DNA of 64,000 bases, from contig OZ251225.1 in the NCBI GenBank assembly GCA_965240325.2, forward strand, positions 3,162,001 through 3,226,000. Reading direction: 5' to 3'. The notes below the pieces were generated by a model. The model saw only the letters and a program-made list of their open reading frames with translations, did not search any database and was not told the origin of the DNA. This document shows, piece after piece, positions 1-10,406 of the stretch (position 1 is the first letter of the stretch; each line of letters starts with the position of its first letter). Origin of the DNA: Rebecca billardiae RCC1528. Lineage: Eukaryota > Haptophyta. Both the position numbers and the translations under genes were made by a program.

Positions 1-321
1 GCTTCGCAGGGGCCAAGCGCGACAGAACAACCAGTCCTGGAGCGAGCTTTTCCTCCACGAGCGGGGGCGGCGGCGGCGCCATCGTTCGTCACGTGTGATG
101 TGATAGGCTGATAGCCAGCAAGTTTTCATCAGCGCACGATGAGTCGATGACGAAATGAAAATGAATTTAATGATGTCGTGATGGTGAGCAGCCGCCCCGC
201 GGGCCCGGCCGGTGTGCAGCCTGCAGAGTGCAGGGCGCAGGCGGACCCGTCGCGGCTAAGTCTACTAGTAGCTAGAAGTGTTAGTGTCAAGATTAGCTCA
301 GTCGACAAATGGATCAGTCGC
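1..321. other. No gene recognised at left edge
   Basis: This stretch lies downstream of DRC1. Only short overlapping open frames with no recognisable protein are visible. It probably holds the DRC1 3' UTR and flanking intergenic DNA. Confidence 0.5.
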
Positions 322-2666
322 TCAACCCGCACCCTGAAATGACGCGAATTCATCCAACCTGATCGTCTGCGTCGGCGGCATGATCAAGTCCTCGTTCACC
401 TGCGCACCCGGCGGCGTGAAGGCGGCGGTGGTGGTGGTGCGGTCAGCCCGCGCACACGCGCGCCGCCGCAAGCGCGCTCCCCGCGTGCGAGCTCCGGCCC
501 GGGCCGCACGAGTGGCGCGGCGACGAGTGGCGCGGTGCGCCACGGCACGCACCTTCGCGGCGAGGTATTGGTTCAGCAGCGCTTTGAGCTCGTTGTTCTG
601 CGTGTTGAGCCCCGACACGTCCTGAATTTTGTGCGAGCGCGACAGCAGCAGCTCGTTGTACTTTTGCAGCGACTTCTCCAGCGCCTGCGGCGCGGCGCGC
701 AGGGGCACGCTCGGTATCCGGCGCCACGCGCGCAGGCACGCGGCGGTGGCGCCCCGCGCGCGCGCGCACCGTCCACACGCGCGCCGTCTTGTCCGAGATG
801 ATCCCGGCCATGCGGTTCCAAAACTCGACCTCCTCTCGGCTCGGGCCGGGCTGCTCGTCGGCCGCGTGCTTCTTGGCGGCGTGCTGCTTGCCGCGCGCCG
901 CGTCCGCGCGGCGCTGGTGGTCCTCAACGAACGCCTTGATCGCCTTGATCGCGTCGTTCGGGTGGATGAGCTCGGCGTTGTCCGCGTCGGCCAGGAAGTA
1001 GGAGAGCAGCTTCTCGACGTCGGCCGCGTTCTCGACGCCGAGCACCTTGAGGATCGAGTCGATCTTGAGCAGGTTCTGCTCGTCGAGCGGCAGCGGATCG
1101 AGCAGCTTCTGCACCTTGGCCTCGACGAGGAAGTTGGCCTCGTCGCACAGGAGCTCGAGCATGCGCTTGATCTGCTCGTTGTCCATCTGCGCGTGCGAGA
1201 GCGGGCCCTCCTCCTGGTCGGTCGGCGCGACGACGATCGCCGCCTGGTCCGCCTCGGCGCCGTCCTGGAAGATCTGCTCCGAGGGTGGGTACCAGTTGAG
1301 GCCGAGCTGCTGCTCGTGGATCACCTTGTCCGCCTGCAGCACCTTGCGCATCAGCTCGGTGATCTCCTGCTCGTGCATGTTCCACAGGTCGCGGTACCGC
1401 CGCGTGTCCGCCTGCTCGAAGTGGTGGAACTTGCCCTGCAGCTCTTTGAACTGCTCGGTCAGCCGCTTGAACTCGTCGGTGAGCTCGGCGTTCTCCGCCT
1501 TGAAGCGGCGGTCCTCCTTGGCGTACTTGGCCTTGAGCCCCGAGAGCACGTCCTGCGCGCCGCGGCCGGGGGCGGCGGGGGCACGCGGGTTCGGCCGGGC
1601 GGCGAGGCTCGGGCGCGGCTGAGCGGCCCGCCTCGCCGCTCGGCGCGGCTCGGCGCGGCTCGGCTCGGGCGCGCGCGCGCGCGCGTGCCTGCAGCCGGGC
1701 GATCTTGCGCTTCTGCTGCTGGATGGTGGTGGTGTTCTCCTGGTCGCGCTCCTGCAGCACGCGGTAGTTGTAGTCGAGCTTCTCCGAGTTGAGCTGGTAC
1801 GTCGCGCGCATCTCCTCGAGGTCCTGCTCCAGCGTCTGGATCTCGGTCTCCAGCCGGATCTTGAGGATCGCGTAGTCCTCCGCGTCCTGCACGCGCTGCT
1901 TGTCGAGCCGGCGCTGGTCCTCCTCCGCGCGCGCCTGCCTGTTCTCGAGGAAGCGCACCTCGAGGTTCTGCCGCTTCTCCATCAGCTTGGAGAGCTCGAG
2001 CGAGTTGGACTCGATCAGCTCCTGCCGCTCCTGCATGAACGCGTTCTCGATCTCCTCGAGCTCGTCCTCGTACGCCTTGCGCTGCGTGCGGAACTGCCGG
2101 CCCATCCGCTCGATCAGCGTGTCGACGTCCTCCGCCTGCCGCTTGAGCGCCTTCACGTACTCGTCGTCCTTCGCCTTGAGCTCGGCCTTGAACTCGCGGA
2201 TGAGGTGGTCCTTCGAGGCGATGATCCGCCCGCACGCGTCGCGCTGCAGCTCGATCTCGTGCAGCAGCTCCTGCGGGATCTCCTTGTCGAAGAGCGCCGA
2301 CCACTTCATCGCGACCGCGGCATTCTGCCGCGCGCTCGACTCGGCTTCGTACAGCAGCTTCTGGCGGCGCGACTGGCGGTTGAGCTCCTCGGTGATCCGG
2401 CGCTCGTTGTCGCGATGGTCACCCCGCGCGCGCACGTCCGTCACCTCCGAGCTCCCCACCGTGTTCACCTTGTCGAGCCGCGCGCGGCTCTCGTTCACCT
2501 GCTGGACCGAGCGCGACACGTTCGCCTTGTCCTCGTCATGGTCGAGCCTGCTCGCGAGGTCGCCAGTGGCCCCGCTCTTCTTCGCCTCGATGCGGGCCTC
2601 AATGCGCTGCCTGCGCAGCGCTATGCGCTGGTCCTTGTCGAGCACTTGCCCGTCGTCGCCCAGCAT
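322..2666 (-). CDS. DRC1: Dynein regulatory complex protein 1 (nexin-DRC subunit), 4 exons
   Basis: DRC1 (CCDC164) is a coiled-coil subunit of the nexin-dynein regulatory complex that links outer doublets in motile axonemes. The inferred product is about 656 aa, somewhat shorter than the human protein. Exons are 2666-1689, 1552-770, 684-553 and 399-322. Intron 1 (1553-1688) appears to use a GC donor, GCACGC, with CAG acceptor; introns 2 and 3 use GTGCGC and GTGCGT. The N-terminus reads QRIALRRQRIEARIEAKK, followed by long heptad-rich helices. The C-terminus has the family-typical VWTALEKSLQKY, a QNNELKALLNQYL segment, and DLIMPPTQTIRLDE just before the stop. The start is the ATG at 2666; the open frame runs 45 nt further up but only to a TTG. 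It is divergent to SLBP. Identity rests on recognised family motifs; splice sites are inferred by eye. Confidence 0.88.
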
Positions 2667-2953
2667 CGCACCGGGGCGAACGCCTGATGCTGGCGCACGA
2701 TGGCTGCTCAAAAACGCTGTAACGGCGCGGATTTCCCCGCCATCATTTTTTTTCGGCCGCGGTCCGGTAGGTACCAGCCAACCGACGACGAAACCGGTTC
2801 GCGCGGAATGACCGGTTGCGTGCGCGCGCGGCCCCAGCGCCCGAACGCACTCGGGCGGCCCCTGGCCGCGAGCTTTTCCAATAACTAACGGCGTGCCCCT
2901 CGCGTGTCCACCGAACTCTCCGTGGCGTTGGCGTTGTCGTTCGTGAGCTTGCC
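2667..2953. promoter_or_regulatory. Divergent promoter DRC1/SLBP
   Basis: This 287-bp gap separates two start codons pointing away from each other. It contains a T-tract followed by CGGCCGCGG near 2745-2763. No TATA box is evident. Bidirectional promoter use is inferred from position only. Confidence 0.4.
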
Positions 2954-3568
2954 ATGCCGAAGTGGGCAGACTCGCCGTCGTCCGATGCGCGGGGTGGCGA
3001 GCGCAGCGCGCCGGTGTACTCGAGGGGGCGAGCCGACATGTCCCCGTCGCAGATTCCCCCCATCCCGAAAGGCGAGCGCGAAACAGACGCGCACCGTCTC
3101 AGCCAACGGCTCAAGCAGCTCGAGAAGGGGTACAACACGCTCGGGTACGAGCGATACTTGCGCGCGCTGCCGAAGCAGAAGCGCTCGCGCGAGGACCCGA
3201 AGACCCCCGATCGCTTCAAGCTGATGAGCAAGCGTGCCTGGGACGGCCTCATCCGCAAGTGGCGCCGGAGGCTGCACGACTGGGACCCGCCGACGGCGGA
3301 TGGTGGCGCCAGCAAAGCGGACAGTACGGGCCCGACAGGCCCCGCGATGGAGGACGACGGCCTGGTGGCGTGTGCCCCGCCAGATGACGACGAGGACGAG
3401 GACGACATCGTCGCGATGACGCCGGAGGACCAGCCGATTCAGTCTGCGGCAGCAGACAAGCTCGACGCGTCGCGCGCGGTCACCAAGGCGGCTGTCGGCG
3501 CGAACGTCGGCGCCGAAGAGGATGAGGCGACCGCCGACTGCTTTGGCGACTTCGACACAGCGTACTGA
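2954..3568 (+). CDS. SLBP: Histone RNA hairpin-binding protein
   Basis: SLBP binds the 3' stem-loop of replication-dependent histone mRNAs and directs their processing, export and translation. The 204-aa product carries the RNA-binding domain at about residues 48-112: a basic helix, then YNTLGYERYLRALP, then the signature DPKTPDRFKLMSKRAWD, ending in WRRRLHDWDPP. The TPxRF and RxWD motifs and the terminal WDPP are diagnostic of the family. The rest is acidic and low in complexity (PPDDDEDEDD near residue 140). There is no intron. The ATG at 2954 gives 47 residues before the domain; a second in-frame ATG lies at residue 29. It is divergent to DRC1. Its presence implies that this organism has histone mRNAs ending in the stem-loop. 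Confidence 0.93.
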   Translation: MPKWADSPSSDARGGERSAPVYSRGRADMSPSQIPPIPKGERETDAHRLSQRLKQLEKGYNTLGYERYLRALPKQKRSREDPKTPDRFKLMSKRAWDGLIRKWRRRLHDWDPPTADGGASKADSTGPTGPAMEDDGLVACAPPDDDEDEDDIVAMTPEDQPIQSAAADKLDASRAVTKAAVGANVGAEEDEATADCFGDFDTAY

Positions 3569-3851
3569 GTCCCGCCCGCACTACGCCTCGCACAGTGCTG
3601 AGGGCTGCTACGCCGGCGGGTTATCGCCAGTCTCAGCTAGCAGGCAGCACTATCGCCACTCGTGACCGTCGGGGCGGCGCGGCACTCGCGGGCCGCCGTC
3701 ACTCCGGACCGGGTGCCCCGGCGGTCGAGGCTGCGCCGATCCATAGTCTGGAGTCAACGACGCCCGGGTCAAGCTGCTAGAGTAATACTAGCTCAGAGGC
3801 TCGCGGACCGTTGACTTGGGAACGCTGCCTATATATCATATTAATAATATA

Positions 3852-3852
<1 letters not shown>

Positions 3853-3910
<58 letters not shown>
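3853..3910. repeat. (TA)n microsatellite
   Basis: An uninterrupted TA dinucleotide tract of about 58 bp in AT-rich intergenic DNA downstream of SLBP. Confidence 0.95.
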
Positions 3911-3913
<3 letters not shown>

Positions 3914-5160
3914 CAGTGTAAGTCACCTGACTCCTCGGCCAGTACTTGCAACTTGGCACTGGCAGTAGTCGGAGTCACGGATGTTGAGTAGCTACCTAAT
4001 AATCTTTGAATATCGCCGCCGCATTATGACGAATAATAGCAGTGATTGTCCGCGTACTCTACGGCCGACTGGCACTGCCACGCCCACTGCAGCACTTGAA
4101 TTTAAAAACGACTATCTACTATTAACTATTAAGTTAATAAGTACTATACTTTGACGACGTCGACGACTATCTAAATAGTAAATACCGATCACTCTAGCAG
4201 ACGACCGTATCAGACGACAGACCGAGGTCAGTCAGTAGTCGTCACGCGGATTCAGACTAGACAGGTTGCACGGGAAACTGACCTTGGTGTTACATTTCGG
4301 CCCTTGGCCTTTGTTTGGAGCATGGCTGCCCGCCCACGGTGCCCACGGGGTGCGGCCGTTGCTGCCGCGCCATGTACGACTCAATGAGTCTTGCGCACGG
4401 TTTAGGCCATGACTACTGACGCACATGTAGCAGACCGAGCCCTCCTCCCAAGCTCGCCAAGGGCCCGACCGCGTCATTTGAAGAGCAGCCGCCACGAGCG
4501 TCATCCGCTCGACTCGGTCGGCACCATGCGTGCGAGAGGTTGCGACGGCGCGCAACTCCTCGTCATCATCAGGAGTCAGCCAGCGAGCACCCTGCGGCCG
4601 CGCCTCGGCGACCTAGCACACGCAAGGCAGACTCGACCTTGGGCGAGCCTCGGCGACCTCCGCCTCGAGCTGGATGCCACGCGTAGCAGCTTGAGTCGAC
4701 GTCGTGGAAAGGCACGCGCACGCATAGCAGAGCATCAGACAGTGCGCCGCATCTGCCTGCCGGAGTGTACCGTACCATCACCGCGCCCGCGCGACCGGGT
4801 TGAAGAAGAAGTCGTCAACGATGAGCGAGCCGGCGTCCAGCGGAACGGGCGGTGCAGCCGGCGCCGCGCTGTGCGAACAGGGTGGAAGCCGACCGCTGCC
4901 GCGCGCGACGTGAGCGAGCTGGCGGGTGCACGCCAGTCAGCTGCAGATGATGCGGCGAAGAGGCGCGCTACCATCTACTCCACCTCGCGCGACTTAGTCT
5001 TGCTGACGTGATCACACACGCGCGCGATCAATGACATACTCAAAGTCGAGCGCCTGAGTGCTGTCTCGAAAGGGGCCTTCCCCCTCGCTCAGGGCGTGCC
5101 TGTCAGCGTGGTCGAGCGCCGCTCGTCGCCTCGGCCTGCTGAGCGTCAGCGAGGCGCTTG

Positions 5161-5857
5161 TCAAGGATCGCCTGCTTGCTGCGTCACAGCGCGCGAGCGC
5201 GCCACGCGCACGACCAAATGTGTGCGCTTCCGATACTTCTTGCCGGCGGCAAAGGCAGACTGCCCAGAGTTCGCCTGCTTGTCTGAGGACCCCGCGCCAG
5301 ACGCCTGCACGGCCGGAGCAGCGGCCCGAGCTGCAACAGCAGAGGCCGCGCGCGCCGTAGCAAGCTTCACCCTCGCGCGCTGGACGCGTTTGGCGAGCAT
5401 CTTCTCCTGCTTCCTTAGCGCGCTACGGTTGCCCGCCTTCTTCTACGAAGGCCTCGTGAGGCGAGCTTCACAAGCACTCGCGTGTGTGGTCCGAGCCTCC
5501 TGAGCGCGTGCGCACGGTTGCGCGCTCGTGCGTACGGTATGAGCAGCGCAGCAGGAGACCAGCACACGTTCGTGCAAGGGTGCACGCGCATACCGCAACC
5601 GGTGCATCTTGATCGTTCGCGACGGCAGCCTCCTTGAAGGCTCTATCTACCACCTGTATCCAGGTCACCTTGTGCTTCTTCCCGATGCGCTTCGGCTTCG
5701 CGCCACTGCCGACGCGGGAGTGAGAGGAACTGGGCACCAGACTGTGGTACCGATTGCGGGCGAACGGGGAGGCGGGCCCTGGCCGCGAAGGTCGGAAACG
5801 GACGACCTTCGTGTGCTCCTCCGTTTCCAAGCACTCGCGCCACGCGCCGGCCGCCAT
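5161..5857 (-). pseudogene. Possible degenerate or multi-exon lysine-rich coding remnant
   Basis: Two minus-strand pieces read like protein. The upstream one (5857-5468) contains SGAKPKRIGKKHKVTW followed by an amphipathic stretch ending DRAFKEAA. The downstream one (about 5440-5161) reads RSALRKQEKMLAKRVQRAR, then an alanine-rich segment, then GKKYRKRTHLVVRV. They are separated by stops and lie in different frames. They could be exons of an unrecognised basic protein or a decayed transposon gene. No domain can be assigned, and the opposite strand is also open, so this may be noise. Confidence 0.2.
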
Positions 5858-6314
5858 GGGACGGGCGCGATGTACCGAAAGACGGGTGGACAGGTCGCGT
5901 CCACTGTGAATGTAACACCTGTCAGTCGCGAGCGGTCATTTTTCCGTGCAACCTGTCACTAATACTGATCTACTACTATAGCTAATCGTATCGGCCGAGA
6001 ATAGTGAATTGATGATGACTAGCTAGCTACGGTGCCGAATAAATTATTCGCCCGAACTGGGCCGAAGGCGGCGAAGCCCGTGCCGAGAATGAGCCCGCGA
6101 GTGCAGCGCGCTGCGCGCGGCGCCGAGTCACTCTTTCGGACACTCCGCATTACTCGCCACTCGGCCCGGGGGCGCCGGCGGCCCGCGGCCGCGCGCGGCC
6201 TCGGCGCTGCGGCACGTAACGCGGCATGAGCATAGTCCGCGGTGCTAGGACCGAGCCCGAGGACACGAAGCTTGCGTAATCCGCCGTAATCACCAAAGTC
6301 GTGGGCGCCGCAGA

Positions 6315-7853
6315 TCACATCACCTCGCAGCACCCGTTGGCGCCTGGGCTCGACTCGTTGGCGAGCGCCCGGTCGCCCTTGCCGCTGCCCGCAGCATTGG
6401 CGGTGTCAGCGGCGTCCGCTGCGCCAGGTGCCGCTTCTGAATCCTCGACGCCCTCCTCGCCCTCCTCGCCCTCCTCGCCCTCCTCGCCTTCTTCGCCTTC
6501 TTCGCCTTCCTCGCCCTCCTCGCCCTCGGCTCCGTCCTCCTCCTCGTGCTCCTGGCCCCGGCCGAAGCGCTTGTACGGGAGCTTGTAAAGCCTCCACAGC
6601 TCGGACAGCATCTGCGCGCCGAGCAGGACGAAGCCCCCGAGCAGCGCGCCCTCCGCCGACCAGCCCTCTCGACGCTGCTTGCCTGAAAGCCGCTCGGTGT
6701 AGTTGGTGTAGACGGCGAGCATTGCGCACAGCGCAGACCACGCCGCGCCGGCGTGCGCGAACATGCGCAGCACGGCGAGAGACTTGACGTTGCACACGTC
6801 TCGCCGGTATGACAGCTTGCACGAGTCCAGCTTCAGCTTCATGCCGTGCGGGCGCAGCGGGTAGATCGCAAGCCCGCCGTTCAGCAGGAACACGCACAGC
6901 AGCGTCACGTACACGAAGCGGTCGAGCGTGATGGACACGCCGACGAGGATGCACTTGACGATCGAGTTGACGAGCACGTACGCCGGCTCCCACTTCACGT
7001 CGAGCGTCTGGTCGGCGTACAGCACCAGCGGCTCGTTCACCGCCGCCGTGGGGAAGTAGGCGCAGTAGAGGATGAAGACGAGCGCGAGCAGGACCTCATG
7101 GCCGGCGCGGTAGCACTCCATTGACTTGTGGCACGAGACGAGCACGAGGCTGTGCGCCTGCGCGCCCGGCGGCGGCAGAGCGTAGTCGCACATCGCATCC
7201 AGGTAGTGCCGCCCCGCCCACGGCGAGCAGTCGATGAGCTCGAAGAGCACGCGCATCGTCGGGATGAAGAGCACCGTCGTGCAGAAGCCAAAGACCATGG
7301 CGAGGCGCTTGGCGCGCACCTCGTTGCCCGCGCGCTCGTCGCGGGTGATGAGCGTGCGGAGCCACAGGGGCGTCGAGGCGACGATGAGCCCGAAGGTCGC
7401 GATCAGCCAAAAGAGCGCGGGGTCGTTTGCCGGTAGCCGCAGCGAGAAGACGCCGAGCGACAAAACGACCGGCTCAACGACCTTGTTCCATGGCAGGTGG
7501 CTGTTGGCCGAGAACGCCCACATCTGCACGAACTCGACGAGGATCCCACCGGCTGCGAGCGCGTTCGATGTCTTCATCCACTGCACGCGGCGCGTCTGGA
7601 AGACGAGCCGCCGGAACTCATTCTCGATCTTGCGGAAGCGAATGCGAGCGTACACAATCACCGCGAGGACGGAGATGACGATGAGCACCACTTGCAGCTC
7701 GCTGACGGAGCGGTTGTAGCTGACGTCGTCGTGGCTGCAGACGTAGTGCACGCATGGTTCGAAGATGTTCCCCGCCTCGGCGCACGTGCAGTACCCGTCG
7801 TGGCAGTCGCTGCACGCGAGGGGCAGCGGGACCAAGGAGGCTCCATCTGCCAT
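6315..7853 (-). CDS. Multi-pass membrane protein with Cys-rich N-terminus and acidic repeat tail
   Basis: This is a 512-aa intron-free product. Residues 14-45 hold a cysteine cluster (CSDCHDGYCTC and later CVHYVC). Several hydrophobic segments follow, including VVLIVISVLAVIVYARI, LFWLIATFGLIVASTPLWL, MVFGFCTTVLFIPTM, LLALVFILYCAYFP and YVTLLCVFLLNGGLAIY. A late pair of helices precedes a cytoplasmic tail with about eight GEE-type acidic triplets (near 6455-6530) and the C-terminus NGCCEVM. The layout resembles the terminal membrane module of large algal and ciliate Cys-rich surface proteins, but no named family can be assigned. The ATG at 7853 lies 100 bp from the divergent start at 7954. No clear N-terminal signal peptide is seen. 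Function is unknown. Confidence 0.75.
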   Translation of the reverse strand: MADGASLVPLPLACSDCHDGYCTCAEAGNIFEPCVHYVCSHDDVSYNRSVSELQVVLIVISVLAVIVYARIRFRKIENEFRRLVFQTRRVQWMKTSNALAAGGILVEFVQMWAFSANSHLPWNKVVEPVVLSLGVFSLRLPANDPALFWLIATFGLIVASTPLWLRTLITRDERAGNEVRAKRLAMVFGFCTTVLFIPTMRVLFELIDCSPWAGRHYLDAMCDYALPPPGAQAHSLVLVSCHKSMECYRAGHEVLLALVFILYCAYFPTAAVNEPLVLYADQTLDVKWEPAYVLVNSIVKCILVGVSITLDRFVYVTLLCVFLLNGGLAIYPLRPHGMKLKLDSCKLSYRRDVCNVKSLAVLRMFAHAGAAWSALCAMLAVYTNYTERLSGKQRREGWSAEGALLGGFVLLGAQMLSELWRLYKLPYKRFGRGQEHEEEDGAEGEEGEEGEEGEEGEEGEEGEEGEEGVEDSEAAPGAADAADTANAAGSGKGDRALANESSPGANGCCEVM

Positions 7854-7953
7854 GGCTGCAAGGCCGGGACGAAAGCCGCTCCCTTTTTCATTCGCGGCTT
7901 GATCGGTTCCGGCCTGGGTCGTCCGGACTCAGCTCCCGAACCCTCTCGGTAAG
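7854..7953. promoter_or_regulatory. Short divergent promoter
   Basis: Only 100 bp separate the start codons at 7853 (-) and 7954 (+). At 7951-7962 the motif AAGATGGCGGCC overlaps the plus-strand ATG; it matches the YY1-type consensus and recurs at 18319-18330. Confidence 0.4.
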
Positions 7954-8616
7954 ATGGCGGCCCCGGCACCCACTCCATGGCCAGTGTCGTTCACGATGAA
8001 CGTGACCACGAACCTGTCGCTTGTGCTTGCCGCAGTCGTGCTGCCCGCAGATCAGCCCCAGTCTCCTGTCCGCGCGCAGCTCGCCTATGATTGGGGTCAG
8101 CACGCCCAACGGGTCGACCACGCCGCCGGCGCACTCGAGTGCCAACAGTTCTATGGCTGGCACGGCCCGTGCTCGCTGATCTTCCGCCCGGACGGCATGT
8201 ACCGGATCCTGCACGCGACAGCATCTGCTCGGCCTGCTGAGGGGTGCTGCCTCGACCTGCCCGGTATCGGAAGCGTGCCTCCCGACTGGGCATCGGGGGC
8301 GACATTTGCAGGATTCTGGCCTGTGCCACACACCGGAGGGGAGGCGCGTCTCTTCGAGTGGCCCGGCACCAGGGTGGGTGCAGACTGCCTACCCGGGCTT
8401 CGCATGGCCGGCTCGGTAGCTGGGCACACGTACTTTGAGTGGCCGGACGGCCAGCCGGCCCTGTTCACATTCCCTGCGAATCGCGGGCTGCAAGACTGGT
8501 ACTTTGACCGCGGGACAATGCGCACGGCCAAGCAGCTGCCGACCACACTCTTCGCGCTGCCACACGGGTGCGCGCGGCGGCGCTGCGAGCAGGGCACTCC
8601 TTTGATGGCAGCATGA
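7954..8616 (+). CDS. Ependymin/LolA-like domain protein (tentative)
   Basis: The product is 220 aa. The N-terminus lacks a signal peptide and starts with a beta-strand-like segment (FTMNVTTNLSLVLAAVVL). Features include LAYDWGQHAQRVDH, a CC pair at GCCLDLPG, then PPDW, and two segments ending FEWPG and FEWPDG. A late tryptophan/tyrosine motif, LQDWYFDRG, follows. This order of extended strands, a CC pair and a PxDW motif resembles ependymin-related and LolA-fold proteins that are abundant in protists. I cannot confirm that relationship from sequence alone. It has no intron. It shares a 100-bp divergent upstream gap with the membrane protein at 6315-7853. Function is unknown; ligand binding would be a guess from the fold. 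Confidence 0.65.
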   Translation: MAAPAPTPWPVSFTMNVTTNLSLVLAAVVLPADQPQSPVRAQLAYDWGQHAQRVDHAAGALECQQFYGWHGPCSLIFRPDGMYRILHATASARPAEGCCLDLPGIGSVPPDWASGATFAGFWPVPHTGGEARLFEWPGTRVGADCLPGLRMAGSVAGHTYFEWPDGQPALFTFPANRGLQDWYFDRGTMRTAKQLPTTLFALPHGCARRRCEQGTPLMAA

Positions 8617-8654
8617 TCTCGCGGCAGCATGTCACCATGTGCATGTCACCCTAG

Positions 8655-10109
8655 ATGACACAAAACACACTTCTACCTGATGCTCCCCCCCCGACTCCTC
8701 TACCGTATGGGCAAATAGGACAATGTTCGCGCGCGAGGCGTCCAATCTTCGTATGTGCGAAATCGTTTACTTTCATACAAACCGTCCTCCTAGGACAACC
8801 TACAAGAATGTGTGCAGAGGTACTCACTCGCATATGCCATTCGTGCTATCCTATGCCGTGCGGAACGCCTTGCCGTTTCGATAACCGACCACGAGCATCC
8901 GCGGTGTGCCGCCGTTCGAAGCGTGCATGCGGCCACACCTCCGAGTTTTTGCGGACGACGAGACGTGTGGCCCTCGCGGCCCTGGCCGGCGCAACGGCGG
9001 TGGCCGCGATGGCCGAAAAACCGCCGAAGCCGCCGAGCCCGGCCGCGCTTGTCCTCGAAGCTCTTTGCCGTACGTCGGCCTGCGTCCCAGAGTGGATGCA
9101 CGGCCCACGAGAGGAGGTCCAGCGTGCAATTCCGTTCGCACGTGGCGTGGTCCGGCGTGAATCGTCCGGGATGCCCACGGAGCCGCTCGCGACGCGCGGG
9201 CTGCACATGGCGGGCGTCGACCCCCTCGACGCGACGGAGACGCACATCGCCATGTTCACACGCGCGCTGCGCTGCACGCCCGCGCACATGCCCGACGCTC
9301 GTGCGTGCGTCTGGCGCGCGCTGCGCGAGGCGCAGGGCCGTCCCCGCCCGGTGCCCGCTAGGCGACAGCCGCGCGCGACGCGCGGGCTCGATTTGCCGGG
9401 TGTCGACGCCTCCGACGAGACGGGCACCCAGATTGCTGTGCTCGAGCGCGTCACACGCGCCGTGCCCGCGCACATGCATCACGTTCTCGCACGCGCGCAA
9501 CGCGCGCTGGACGTGGCACGCCGGCGTGCCGTTGCTGAGCAGCAACACGCGCTCACGGACGCGCGCACACGCGATCGGGCGCTGGCGACGGAGGCGCGCC
9601 TGGTGAGGCGACGCGCGCGCGGGGCACAAGCGCAGCGCGCACGTGAGCGCGTGCGCGCACGCGCCCGCCGAAGCGGAGCTGGCCGGCATGTGTTCGCGCA
9701 AGGGCGCCAGCGCATCTTTGGTGGCAGCGGCCGGGAGCGCACGCGCAGGCGGCGAGGCCGCAGCGGGTCTCAATCTCGGAGCCGGCCGTCACGCGCCTCG
9801 CCCAACGCACGCGCGGGCGAGCGTCCGGCCGCACCGCGCCAAGCCAACCTCAACAAGGCTTCTATCATGCGCAAGGCGACCGCCGAGCAGCGCCGCGCGC
9901 TCGACGGCGTGCGCGCAGCAGTGGAGTTCGCACACGGTGATGGGGCAGAAGGCGCACGACGCGAGGCGTGGGTCGCGAGCGTGCGCGCCGCGTCCCACGC
10001 CTCGCGTCGTGCGCCTTCTGCCCCATCACCGTCCGCGAACTCCACTGCTGCGCGCACGCCGTCGAGCGCGCGGCGCTGCTCGGCGGTCGCCTTGCGCATC
10101 CCTAGATGA
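8655..10109 (+). CDS. Doubtful 484-aa ORF with two internal repeats and a palindromic 3' end
   Basis: An ATG at 8655 opens a 484-codon frame. The middle reads like protein: AEKPPKPPSPAALVLEALC, then two related units starting RGLHMAGVDPLDATE (about 9200) and RGLDLPGVDASDETG (about 9390), each followed by an Ala/Arg-rich helix. The last 80 codons lie inside a near-perfect palindrome (9867-10099), so the same peptide (MRKATAEQRRALDGVR...) is also encoded on the minus strand. The first 100 codons have atypically low GC. It may be a real repetitive protein, a fused ORF over a gene fragment, or chance openness in GC-rich DNA. No family is recognised. Confidence 0.25.
   Translation: MTQNTLLPDAPPPTPLPYGQIGQCSRARRPIFVCAKSFTFIQTVLLGQPTRMCAEVLTRICHSCYPMPCGTPCRFDNRPRASAVCRRSKRACGHTSEFLRTTRRVALAALAGATAVAAMAEKPPKPPSPAALVLEALCRTSACVPEWMHGPREEVQRAIPFARGVVRRESSGMPTEPLATRGLHMAGVDPLDATETHIAMFTRALRCTPAHMPDARACVWRALREAQGRPRPVPARRQPRATRGLDLPGVDASDETGTQIAVLERVTRAVPAHMHHVLARAQRALDVARRRAVAEQQHALTDARTRDRALATEARLVRRRARGAQAQRARERVRARARRSGAGRHVFAQGRQRIFGGSGRERTRRRRGRSGSQSRSRPSRASPNARAGERPAAPRQANLNKASIMRKATAEQRRALDGVRAAVEFAHGDGAEGARREAWVASVRAASHASRRAPSAPSPSANSTAARTPSSARRCSAVALRIPR
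9867..10099. repeat. Near-perfect long palindrome (111-bp arms, 11-bp spacer)
   Basis: Left arm 9867-9977 and right arm 9989-10099 are reverse complements with about three mismatches. The spacer is 9978-9988. The arms start ATGCGCAAGGCGACCGCCGA on each strand. Such a structure would fold into a long hairpin if transcribed. Confidence 0.9.
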
Positions 10110-10406
10110 GTACTGTAGCATTGTCATAGTAGTACGGTAGGTCTTTAGCTTCCCGTACGTCTTTACGTCAGTTTTCAGTTTGTAGCTACCGGCAGAATGA
10201 TCTCCAAGGGGACCAGGCTTGCGAGTTGCGACGTTACGGCGGCCATCTTGCTCGGTCGCGCCGCCACCGTCGGGCGGTCGCCCGCATCCGCGAACAGTGC
10301 CGCAGGTACGCAGCGCGCCGCGACCTTTTCCACGCGCGCCGTCACCACGTGACGCCCCTCGCCTGCGCGCCCCGCGGCGCAGGCCCTCGTCGCGCCTCGG
10401 GGAGCC

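Larger units (their letters stand above)
3569..6314. other. Long intergenic region, no confident gene
   Basis: This 2.7-kb gap contains a (TA)n microsatellite near 3853-3910 and lower-GC DNA to about 4250. From 4400 to 5900 several overlapping open frames occur on both strands, with no family I recognise. A possible minus-strand remnant at 5161-5857 is listed separately. Confidence 0.5.

Noticed and set aside
4409-5011. 200-codon plus-strand open frame
   Set aside because: No recognisable domain, Arg/Ser-rich shadow-like composition, and competing frames on the other strand.
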